Origin: Bacillota bacterium
Lineage (GTDB): Bacteria > Bacillota > Clostridia > Oscillospirales > Oscillospiraceae
DNA length: 45,828 nucleotides
Assembly: GCA_028719885.1 (NCBI GenBank)
Contig: JAQYLT010000016.1
Coordinates: forward strand, 1 to 45,828
Direction: 5' to 3'
Under the pieces are notes generated by a model. That model worked only from the letters and a program-made list of their open reading frames with translations, did not search any database and had not been told where the DNA came from. The position numbers and the translations under genes were made by a program. Of this stretch, positions 9,908 to 16,911 are shown piece after piece (positions within the stretch are counted from its first letter, which is position 1; every line of letters begins with the position of its first letter).

Positions 9908-10792
9908 TCACCGCTCCTTTTTGACAAACACATTCAGCAGCACATTGATGAGCATGATGAACAGGAACAGCACCAGACCGATGGAGAACAGTGCCTCCCG
10001 CTGCAGGGAGCCCACCGGCGCATAGGACATTTCCGAGGCGATGGCGGTGGTCATAAACCGGACGGAGCCAAAGAGCTTGGGCATATTGGGCACATTGCCG
10101 GAGACCATGATGATGGCCATGGCCTCGCCGATGGCCCGGCCCACGCCCAGCACAATGGCGGTGGCGATGCCGCTTTTCGCTGCGGGAATACTGACCCGGA
10201 AATAGGTTTCCAGCTCCGTTGCCCCCAGGGCAAGGGAGGCGTCCTCATATTCCTTGGGCACGGCCCGCAGGGCGGTTTCCGACACGTTGATGATGGAGGG
10301 CAGAATCATAATGGCCAGTACGATGATGGCCGCGAACAGGGTTGCGCCGGAGGACAGATCAAAAAGGCGCTGCACCCCGGGCACCAGGACGATCATACCC
10401 ACCAGGCCATACACCACCGACGGAATGCCCGCCAGCAGCTGTACCGCCGTGCGAATCATCCCAGCCAGCCTGGGCGGGGCAACCTTGGCCAGGAATACCG
10501 CCGTCAGCAGTCCGATGGGAATGCCAAGGATCACCGCCCCGGCGGTACCGCAGATACTGGTGAGCAGAAAAGGCAGAATGCCATAGGAGGGCTCCACGGT
10601 GGTGGCAGTGGGCTTCCACACCCGGCCCAGGAAGAAGTCAAAAAAGCCGATTTTTCCAATGGCAGGTACGCCGGAGAGAATCAAATAGATGCAAATACAC
10701 AGCACGAAACCTACTGTGATAATACCGCAAAGGAAGAACAGCATGTGCATGCTGTTCTCCAGTGCGGCCTGTTTGGCCGATTTGTGCTTCAT
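9908..10792 (-). CDS. pstC: phosphate ABC transporter permease PstC
   Basis: The 294-residue permease has an N-terminal TM, a periplasm-side segment (FFLGRVWKPTATTVEPSYGI) typical of PstC, and the EAA loop YEDASLALGATELETYFRVSIP. It forms the translocation channel with PstA. Its ATG lies two bases past the pstS stop (TAATCATG), without an obvious Shine-Dalgarno, so it probably depends on ribosomes finishing pstS. Confidence 0.94.
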   Translation of the reverse strand: MKHKSAKQAALENSMHMLFFLCGIITVGFVLCICIYLILSGVPAIGKIGFFDFFLGRVWKPTATTVEPSYGILPFLLTSICGTAGAVILGIPIGLLTAVFLAKVAPPRLAGMIRTAVQLLAGIPSVVYGLVGMIVLVPGVQRLFDLSSGATLFAAIIVLAIMILPSIINVSETALRAVPKEYEDASLALGATELETYFRVSIPAAKSGIATAIVLGVGRAIGEAMAIIMVSGNVPNMPKLFGSVRFMTTAIASEMSYAPVGSLQREALFSIGLVLFLFIMLINVLLNVFVKKER

Positions 10793-10794
10793 GA

Positions 10795-11643
10795 TTATTT
10801 CTGTACTTCGGCTTCGGCAGCCTCAGTCTGGGCAGCAGGAACGGCACCGGCCTGGGTGATCAGATCGGCGGCATCCTCAGAGAGCATGTAGTCGAAGAAA
10901 GCCTGGGCAGCCTCACTCAGCTCGCCATCCTCCAGCGTAACCAGGTTAAAGGGGCGCTGAATCACATAGCTGCCGTCCACGATGTTCTCCGCAGTGCACT
11001 CCACACCCTCCACGGTGAGGACCTTGATGCCAGTCTGGCCTTCCACAGCGGCGAAAGAGGCGTAGCCGATGGCGTTTTCACTGCTCTTCACCGCGGCAAT
11101 CACAGCGCCGGTGGAGGTCAGCTCCTGGGCCAGGACGCATTTGTCGGTGGTTTTGGTGATGGACTCGAAGCCGTCCCGGGTGCCGGAGCCAGCCTCACGG
11201 CCGATGCAGGCGATGGTGCCCTTGCCGCCGAAATCGGCCCAGTCGGTCACTTCGCCGGTGAAGATGGCGGCGATCTGCTCCACGGTCAGGTCATCCACAG
11301 GGCAATTCTCGTTGACGATGATGGCGATGCCGTCCAGGGCAACGGTGGTGGCGACCAGACCCTTTTCCACCTCGGCGTCCTTCAGGTTCCGGGAGGCAAG
11401 GCCGATGTCGCAGGTGCCGGTGGCGGTGGCTTCGATGCCGGTGCCGGAGCCGGTGGCGTCATAGGTGATGGTCACGTCGCCGTTGTCCTCCATAAACTGC
11501 TCGGAAAGGATGCCGATCACCTTTTCCATGGAGGTGGAGCCATTGGTGGCCACGGTGCCCTCCAGCTTCTCAGCGGAAGCAGCCATGCTCATGGCGCTCA
11601 CAGCCAGCATGGCGGACAGGGCAAGTGCAATTAATTTCTTCAT
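10795..11643 (-). CDS. pstS: phosphate-binding protein PstS
   Basis: The 282-residue solute-binding protein starts with a signal peptide (MKKLIALALSAMLAVSAMSM, then AASAEK) and the phosphate-binding N-terminal sequence GTVATNGSTSMEKVIG. Further ligand-contact segments are YDATGSGTGIEA and GREAGSGTRDGFES. Most Gram-positive PstS proteins are lipoproteins; here no lipobox cysteine is present in the leader, and cleavage after ASA by signal peptidase I is more likely. It is the first gene of the operon, behind AAGGAG and a Pho-box promoter at 11717-11781. Confidence 0.95.
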   Translation of the reverse strand: MKKLIALALSAMLAVSAMSMAASAEKLEGTVATNGSTSMEKVIGILSEQFMEDNGDVTITYDATGSGTGIEATATGTCDIGLASRNLKDAEVEKGLVATTVALDGIAIIVNENCPVDDLTVEQIAAIFTGEVTDWADFGGKGTIACIGREAGSGTRDGFESITKTTDKCVLAQELTSTGAVIAAVKSSENAIGYASFAAVEGQTGIKVLTVEGVECTAENIVDGSYVIQRPFNLVTLEDGELSEAAQAFFDYMLSEDAADLITQAGAVPAAQTEAAEAEVQK

Positions 11644-11716
11644 GATAAATATCTCCTTATATTCCGTATTTTCGCAGCGTTCCGGTGGATGATGTCCATC
11701 TCTTTGCTACACCCAT

Positions 11717-11781
11717 AGCTTACCAAATCCATGTAAAGTCCACTATCGAGAGAAAGTAAAGTTCCTGTAAATCCAGGTAAA
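11717..11781 (-). promoter_or_regulatory. Pho-box promoter of the pst-pho operon
   Basis: On the minus strand TTTAC-type half-sites lie at 11776-11781, 11766-11771 and 11755-11760, a degenerate one at 11744-11749 and TTTACA at 11732-11737. A -10 hexamer TAAGCT (11717-11722) follows nine bases later. No -35 box is present, as expected for a PhoP/PhoB-activated promoter. The spacing 11-11-12-15 is the same as at 13958, 14854 and 18512. Confidence 0.85.
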
Positions 11782-12134
11782 ATTGGTGTTTGGCAGTATT
11801 TGTTCGTGGGGAATGCATAAATGCATTCCCCACGGTAACGGTTTTTGGGCGGTGCGTTGAATGGGAAAAAGTTGGTTCTTTTCGTAGGGAACGGATTTAT
11901 CCGTTCCGAAAGGTCGGTGAACATCCATGGTTCGTTGGTTGGTAACAGGTTCCAATTTTTCTCAACAATGATCCATTCAACATACCTCGATAAAAATGTT
12001 GCCGAGGCGGAATGCATAAATGCATTCCCTACGCAAAATTCGTCGTTTTACGATTTGTCGAACCCCGGTGGTGAATGAACCTTTCGGAATGCATAAATGC
12101 ATTCCCTACGAAACATCTCTGCAAATTTCAATTT
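11780..12134. repeat. repeat island 2 (four hairpins)
   Basis: The ends are AAATTGGTGTTTG (11780) and CAAATTTCAATTT (12122). Hairpins: a two-sided one at 11805-11834 whose stem GGAATGCATAAATGCATTCC is flanked on both sides by the tag (as CGTGGG), a left-tagged one at 11883-11907, and right-tagged ones at 12009-12033 and 12086-12110. The left end overlaps the outermost Pho half-site. The island separates the pst promoter from the end of the Na/Pi gene. Confidence 0.9.
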
Positions 12135-12162
12135 ATCGAGCAAATCCGATACGTACGAAAAA

Positions 12163-13917
12163 TTACGCCTGGGGTTCCACGGTATATTTCTTCCGGTAGA
12201 GCAGATACCGGTCGGCGAATTTTTCCCGGTCCTCCTTCATGGCCCGCAGGGATTCATGGAGGTTCAGATTCCCCTCCTGCATATCCAGCACGCATCCGGC
12301 AATGTTGGAGCAGTGGTCGGACACCCGTTCCAAATCCGTCAGCAGGTCGGACCAGATGAAGCCCGCCTCAATGCTGCACTTTTCCTGCTGGAGCCGGAGA
12401 ATATGAGCGGTGCGGAGCTGCTCCTTCAGCTCGTCGATCACCTGCTCCAGGGGCTCCACCATGCCGGCGGGACCCAGATCATTCTTCAAAAAGGCCTCCA
12501 GGGACAAATCCAGAATCTCGCTGACCGCCCCGGTGAGCACGCTCAGCTCCCGGTTAGCCTCCTGGGACAGAGACATGTCCTTGCTGTTCAGCTCCTCGGC
12601 GGACTGAACCAGGTTCACCGCATGGTCGGAAATCCGCTCGAAATCCCCGATGATTTTCAAAAGCTTTGCCGCCTCGTTGCTGTCGGAGGCGCTGATTCTG
12701 CGGGTGCTGAGCTTCACCAGGTAGGTGCCCAGAATATCCTCGTAGTGGTCCGTCTGGTTCTCCGCCTGCCGCACCTGCTCGGCCAGGGCCGGGGTGTAGT
12801 CGTTGAGGGCGGCAATGCCCTGCTTCATGGAGGTGACGGCGCAGTTGGCCATATCGGCGGCCACCTTCCGGCACCGGGCCAGGGCCACCGGCGGGGTGGT
12901 GAGCAGGCGCTCATCCAGCTCCATCACCGTCTCCGGCTTCTTCCCCTCAGGCACCAGGCGGCACACCAGCTTCTCCAGCATATTGGAAAGGGGCAGCATC
13001 AAAACCGTACACAGCACATTGAATACCGAGTGGGCCACGGCAATGCCCAGCAGGCTGGCGCTCTCCTCCAGGATCGCCGGAGAAAGCAGCCATTTCACCA
13101 GGCAGAACACCGTCAGCCATACCGCCGTGCCGATGACATTGAAGCTCAGGTGGACCAGAGCGGCCCGCTTGGCATTTTTGTTGGCGCCCACGGCGGAGAG
13201 CATGGCGGTGACACAGGTGCCGATGTTCTGGCCCATGATGATGGGAATGGCCGCGCCGTAGCTAACCTGCCCGGTGACGGCCAGGGCCTGCAGAATGCCC
13301 ACGGAGGCGGAGCTGGACTGGATGATGGCGGTGAGCACCGTTCCGGCCAGCACACCCAGCACCGGATTCTTAAACATGATAAACAGGTCCCGGAAGCCCG
13401 GCACCTCCCGCAGCCCCGCCACAGAGCCGGACATGGTCTCCATGCCGAACATCAAAGTGGCAAAGCCCAGCAGAATCAGGCCGGTGTCCTTTTTCTTATC
13501 GCTTTTGCAGAACATATAATAGATCATGCCCACAAAAGCCACAATGGGGGTAAAGGAGGACGGCTTGAGCAGCCGGACAAAGATGTTGCTGCTGGAAATC
13601 CCCGCCAAGCTGAGGATCCAGGCGGTGACCGTTGTGCCGATGTTGGCGCCCATGATCATATTGATGGCCTGGCGCAGGGTCATGAGCCCGGAGTTCACAA
13701 AGCCCACAACCATCACCGTGGTGGCGGAGGAGCTTTGAATCACCGCCGTCACCGCAAGGCCGGTGAGCAGCCCCGCCACCGGATTGGTGGTCATCTTTCC
13801 AAGCAGAGAGCGCAGACGGCTGCCCGCCCGGCGCTCCAGAGCCTGACCCATCACATTCATGCCGAAGAGGAACAGGCTCAGTCCACCCAGTAAATTCAGA
13901 AATTGGAACAAATCCAT
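12163..13917 (-). CDS. Na+/phosphate symporter fused to a PhoU-like domain
   Basis: The 584-residue protein has an N-terminal membrane part with two inverted Na/Pi-cotransporter repeats, each with the hallmark QSSSAT/QSSSAS motif (VIQSSSATTVMVVG and IIQSSSASVGILQA), followed by a soluble C-terminal helical PhoU-like domain from about residue 340 (e.g. FERISDHAVNLV and LERVSDHCSNIAG). It matches the NptA/YjbB-type family that imports or exports phosphate. AAAGGA precedes the ATG. It has its own Pho-box promoter at 13958-14012, giving the cell a second, sodium-driven phosphate route next to Pst. Confidence 0.92.
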   Translation of the reverse strand: MDLFQFLNLLGGLSLFLFGMNVMGQALERRAGSRLRSLLGKMTTNPVAGLLTGLAVTAVIQSSSATTVMVVGFVNSGLMTLRQAINMIMGANIGTTVTAWILSLAGISSSNIFVRLLKPSSFTPIVAFVGMIYYMFCKSDKKKDTGLILLGFATLMFGMETMSGSVAGLREVPGFRDLFIMFKNPVLGVLAGTVLTAIIQSSSASVGILQALAVTGQVSYGAAIPIIMGQNIGTCVTAMLSAVGANKNAKRAALVHLSFNVIGTAVWLTVFCLVKWLLSPAILEESASLLGIAVAHSVFNVLCTVLMLPLSNMLEKLVCRLVPEGKKPETVMELDERLLTTPPVALARCRKVAADMANCAVTSMKQGIAALNDYTPALAEQVRQAENQTDHYEDILGTYLVKLSTRRISASDSNEAAKLLKIIGDFERISDHAVNLVQSAEELNSKDMSLSQEANRELSVLTGAVSEILDLSLEAFLKNDLGPAGMVEPLEQVIDELKEQLRTAHILRLQQEKCSIEAGFIWSDLLTDLERVSDHCSNIAGCVLDMQEGNLNLHESLRAMKEDREKFADRYLLYRKKYTVEPQA

Positions 13918-13957
13918 AGAAAATGATTCCTTTCCACTGTTTTTTGTATCTGAATTT

Positions 13958-14012
13958 ATGATAAGCTTACAATGTAAAATCCGCTATCAGGGTTTTGTAA
14001 AGAACAGGTAAA
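13958..14012 (-). promoter_or_regulatory. Pho-box promoter of the Na/Pi symporter gene
   Basis: Minus-strand half-sites: TTTACC (14007-14012), TTTACA (13996-14001), degenerate CTGATA (13985-13990) and TTTACA (13973-13978), then nine bases to the -10 TATCAT (13958-13963). The layout matches the pst, HAD and phoA promoters. Confidence 0.85.
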
Positions 14013-14014
14013 AT

Positions 14015-14042
14015 GAAAAAGCCCGCTGATCTCAGCAGGCTT
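14015..14042 (-). terminator. terminator of the HAD-IIA gene, overlapping its stop codon
   Basis: On the minus strand AGCCTGCTGA pairs with TCAGCGGGCT and is followed by TTTTTC. The first stem arm contains the last codons and the TGA of the upstream gene. The next Pho promoter begins three bases further on. Confidence 0.88.
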
Positions 14043-14823
14043 GGTCCGCAAGCTTTGGAATATCCCCCACGCCATCCAGAATCACCGTGGGCTGATAGGC
14101 GTAGGTTTTCACCGTATCCCGGGTGGAGACGCCGGAGAGCACCAGGATGGTGGCCATGCCGCTCTCCATGCCGGAGATGATGTCCGTGTCCATCCGGTCG
14201 CCGATCATCACCGCTTCGGCGCTGTGGCAGCCCAGCAGATTCAGCCCGGAGCGCATCATCAGCGGATTGGGCTTGCCGCAGAAATAGGCCTGCTTTCCGG
14301 TGGCAATCTCCACCGGGGCGGTGAGGGCCCGGCAGGCGGGGGCGATTCCCTGGTCCACAGGGCCGGATACATCGGAATTGGCGCCGATGAGCCTGGCTCC
14401 GTTCATCACCAGATTCACCGCCTTGGTCAGGGTGTCCAGGGAATAGGCCCGGCCCTCGCCGATCACCACATAGTCCGGGTTCACATCGTTCATGGTGATG
14501 CCTGCGTCATACAGGGCGTTCAGCAGCCCCGCCTCTCCAATCACATAGGCGCTGCACCCGGGGGCCTGCTCCTTGAGGAAGGCGGCGGTGGCCAGGGCGC
14601 TGGTGTAAAAATGCTCCTGGCTCACCTCCAGGCCCATTCGTTTCAGCTTCTGCTGGAGCTCCCTGGGGGTGGAGCCGCTGTTGTTGGTGAGAAACAGGAA
14701 TTCCTTCTTCTCCCGCTGGAGCCAGGAGATGAACTCCGCCGCCCCGGGTAGCAGTCGGTTCCCATGGTAGAGCACCCCGTCCATGTCGCAGATAAAACCC
14801 TTGGTGTTTTGAAAATCGATCAT
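14032..14823 (-). CDS. NagD-type HAD-IIA family phosphatase
   Basis: The 263-residue protein has the HAD nucleophile motif in ICDMDGVLYHGNRLLPG, motif II LTNNSGS, the lysine in CGKPNPLMM and motif IV MIGDRMDTDI, with a type IIA cap. Relatives (NagD, AraL, p-nitrophenylphosphatases, pyridoxal phosphatases) release phosphate from small phosphorylated metabolites. I start it at the ATG at 14823 preceded by AGGAG; the open frame continues upstream into repeat island 3 (reading ERINPFPT), which is not real coding sequence. A Pho-box promoter lies directly upstream, so phosphate scavenging is the likely role. Confidence 0.9.
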   Translation of the reverse strand: MIDFQNTKGFICDMDGVLYHGNRLLPGAAEFISWLQREKKEFLFLTNNSGSTPRELQQKLKRMGLEVSQEHFYTSALATAAFLKEQAPGCSAYVIGEAGLLNALYDAGITMNDVNPDYVVIGEGRAYSLDTLTKAVNLVMNGARLIGANSDVSGPVDQGIAPACRALTAPVEIATGKQAYFCGKPNPLMMRSGLNLLGCHSAEAVMIGDRMDTDIISGMESGMATILVLSGVSTRDTVKTYAYQPTVILDGVGDIPKLADQAC

Positions 14824-14853
14824 ACATGTCTCCTTATATTTTGTTCTTCTCCT

Positions 14854-14908
14854 ATTATCTGCGGCAAATGTAAAATCCACTACCGTGCATTTGTAAAGAT
14901 TTGGAAAA
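14854..14908 (-). promoter_or_regulatory. Pho-box promoter of the HAD-IIA gene
   Basis: Minus-strand half-sites: TTTTCC (14903-14908), TTTACA (14892-14897), degenerate ACGGTA (14881-14886) and TTTACA (14869-14874), then nine bases to the -10 GATAAT (14854-14859). The GTGGA between the third and fourth sites is also shared with the pst and phoA promoters. Confidence 0.85.
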
Positions 14909-14924
14909 GCCCGTATGGGAAGAA

Positions 14925-15318
14925 GAATTGGAATTTGGCGGGATGCTGAACGGGCACCCTCCAGCGTGTGCGTAGGGAACGGATTTATCCGTTCCAAAGC
15001 CCCCGATGATCACCACAGTTCGATGAATGGTACAATTCCGCGCATCGCCCGTAGGCGAAGGGAATGGGCTTGCTCATTCCGACTGCGTCAGCAGCTTTTT
15101 CCCCACAAACAGTTCCGAAATGGTTTGGTTTTTATGGCTATCCCGCCGGATTTAAATATAAAAGCGGTTTCCTACGGTGGCTTCGCCAACGGAATGAGCA
15201 AGCCCATTCCCTACAGTTTCGTCCAACCTGATACCATTCAACGTACCGCCCCAAAATCGTTACCTTTCGGAATGCATGAATGCATTCCCTACGAAGAAGC
15301 CTGATAAAATCCAATCTA
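14925..15318. repeat. repeat island 3 (four hairpins, L-L-R-R)
   Basis: The left end is GAATTGGAATTTG (14925). The right end is degenerate (about 15306-15318) and touches the YibE/F stop codon. Hairpins: left-tagged 14971-14995, left-tagged at 15050-15080 with stem GGAATGGGCTTGCTCATTCC, right-tagged 15191-15214 with the exact reverse complement of that stem, and right-tagged 15269-15293 with an ATGCAT-type stem. About 100 bases in the middle (15085-15185) have no recognised repeat. Confidence 0.88.
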
Positions 15319-16437
15319 CCGGTTCTTCGCCAGGAAGAAGCCGGAGGTCAGGGCGGTCAGGGGGGCCGCCAGCACCAAGCCAAAGGAGCCCACCAGGGTG
15401 TGAATAATCTCCGAGGTCACATATTTATAATTCAGGATATTCACCAGTGGGGTGCCCTGGGCCATGAACACCATCAAAAGGCCAATGTATCCCCCGGAGT
15501 AGGCCAGCAGCAGCGTGGTGGTCATGGTGCCCATGGCGGCCCGGCCCACCCGAATGCCGGACATGGCCGCCTCCCACCGGGTCAGGTCCGGGCGCTTGGT
15601 CACCACCTCGCTCACTGCCGCGGTGATATCCACCGTCAAATCCATCATCGCCCCCGAGGAGCCCACAAAAATGCTGGCCATGAATATCCTGGTCAGGTCC
15701 AGTCCGGAATAGCCGCTGTACAGCAGGCTCTCGGAAAAGGACATCACCGCCCCCTGAATCCGGAAAGAGCTGGTGCACACAATGCCCAGGATGCAGGTAA
15801 GCGCCAGCCCGGCCACCGCCCCGGTCACCGCCGCCAGGCATCGCCGGTCAAAGCCGAAGACCAGGGCGATGATCATCCAGGTGAGCAGAGTGGTCACCCC
15901 GCCGCCAATGAGGATCGGGTCCATGCCTTTCAAACAGCAGGGCACCAGCACCTTCCAGATCATCAGCACGGAGAGCAGGAAGGACAGGATGGCCCGCACC
16001 CCCATCCAGCCTGCAAAGGCAGCCAGGAACAGGAAGAACAGTCCCAGCAGCACCAGCTCCAAATCCAGCCGGTAGTGGTCGATCATGCTCACCGAGGCGC
16101 CGTCCTTCCGGAAGTTGGCCAGAACCAGGGCCTTGTCTCCCGGCTCATAGATTTTATCCGATTCCAGAGAGCCGGAGAGCCTGTTTTCGGCGGTGTATTC
16201 CTCCCCCTTGTGGGAACCGGCCAGCAGGCGCACCTGGCACCGCTGTTCCCCCGCCTGGACCAGGCCGGTGTTGATGACGGTGGAGTTGTCCACGCTGAGC
16301 ACCCGGGCGCTCACCCGCTCTCCCCCATCCCGGTACGCCGCCCCCGCCTGCTCAAACCCCGTGGGCAGAAACCACAGCACGGCAATCATCAGAAGACATA
16401 CCGCAATGGACCATTGTATCTTTTTTTGTTTCAGCAT
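15316..16437 (-). CDS. YibE/F family multi-pass membrane protein
   Basis: The 373-residue protein has an N-terminal TM anchor (about residues 8-28), an extracytoplasmic beta-rich part (ARVLSVDNSTVINTGL...) and about seven C-terminal TM segments with the motifs FVGSSGAMMDLTVDITAAVSE and GTMTTTLLLAYSGGY, recognised from the YibE/F family. The family's function is unknown; transport has been suggested. The start at 16437 follows an AGGTGA site; the upstream in-frame extension is repeat island 4. It lies inside the phosphate cluster, but I see no Pho box in front of it, so a role in phosphate use is only a guess from location. Confidence 0.8.
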   Translation of the reverse strand: MLKQKKIQWSIAVCLLMIAVLWFLPTGFEQAGAAYRDGGERVSARVLSVDNSTVINTGLVQAGEQRCQVRLLAGSHKGEEYTAENRLSGSLESDKIYEPGDKALVLANFRKDGASVSMIDHYRLDLELVLLGLFFLFLAAFAGWMGVRAILSFLLSVLMIWKVLVPCCLKGMDPILIGGGVTTLLTWMIIALVFGFDRRCLAAVTGAVAGLALTCILGIVCTSSFRIQGAVMSFSESLLYSGYSGLDLTRIFMASIFVGSSGAMMDLTVDITAAVSEVVTKRPDLTRWEAAMSGIRVGRAAMGTMTTTLLLAYSGGYIGLLMVFMAQGTPLVNILNYKYVTSEIIHTLVGSFGLVLAAPLTALTSGFFLAKNR

Positions 16438-16472
16438 ATTTTTCACCTGTTGTACGTTATGAGTCATGCAGT

Positions 16473-16851
16473 AAATTGGAATTTGTCGGGCTCGCCCAAC
16501 GGAAAATGTTCCAACGTGTGCGTAGGGAACGCATTCATGCGTTCCGAAAGGTTCATGAACCACCAGGGTTCGACGAATCATAAAACGATGAATTTTTCGT
16601 AGAGAATGCATTTATGCATTCCGCCTCGGCAACATTTTTATCGAGGTATGTTGAATGGATCATTGTTGGGAAAAATTGGAACCCGTTACCAACCAACGAA
16701 CCACGGATGTTCACCCACGTTTCGGAACGGATGAATCCGTTCCCTACGCAAAACACAACGTTTTTTCGATTCAAGCCCCCCCCGGTGATTTGCGACCAGG
16801 GCGGAATGCATAAATGCATTCCCTACGAAACATCTCTGCAAATTCCAATTT
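16473..16851. repeat. repeat island 4 (four hairpins, L-L-R-R)
   Basis: This is the most complete island. Ends AAATTGGAATTTG (16473) and CAAATTCCAATTT (16839) are exact inverted repeats. Hairpins: left-tagged 16521-16545 with hybrid stem GGAACGCATTCATGCGTTCC, left-tagged 16598-16622 (one stem mismatch), right-tagged 16724-16748 and right-tagged 16803-16827. It fills the gap between yibE/F and the phoA terminator. Confidence 0.92.
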
Positions 16852-16863
16852 AAGTCTGATTGA

Positions 16864-16896
16864 AAAGGGCCGCAGCTCTCCATGGAAAGCTGCGGC
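16864..16896 (-). terminator. phoA terminator
   Basis: GCCGCAGCT (16869-16877) pairs with AGCTGCGGC (16888-16896). On the minus strand the stem is followed by CCTTTTC. It lies 15 bases past the alkaline phosphatase stop. Confidence 0.85.
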
Positions 16897-16911
16897 GAGA
16901 GGATGGTTTTC

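Noticed and set aside
11780..12134. CRISPR-like array
   Set aside because: Repeated 25-base units occur, but they are inverted as well as direct, spacing is irregular (about 50-130 bases), stems differ and no cas gene is present.
12097..13893. Long plus-strand open frame opposite the Na/Pi symporter
   Set aside because: It is rich in His, Gln and Gly with no domain, and the opposite strand has clear QSSSAT motifs, start and promoter.
16438..16851. Pho-box promoter for the YibE/F gene
   Set aside because: I looked for the four-site layout on the minus strand upstream of 16437 and found no TTTAC-type half-sites with the required spacing; only island sequence is present.
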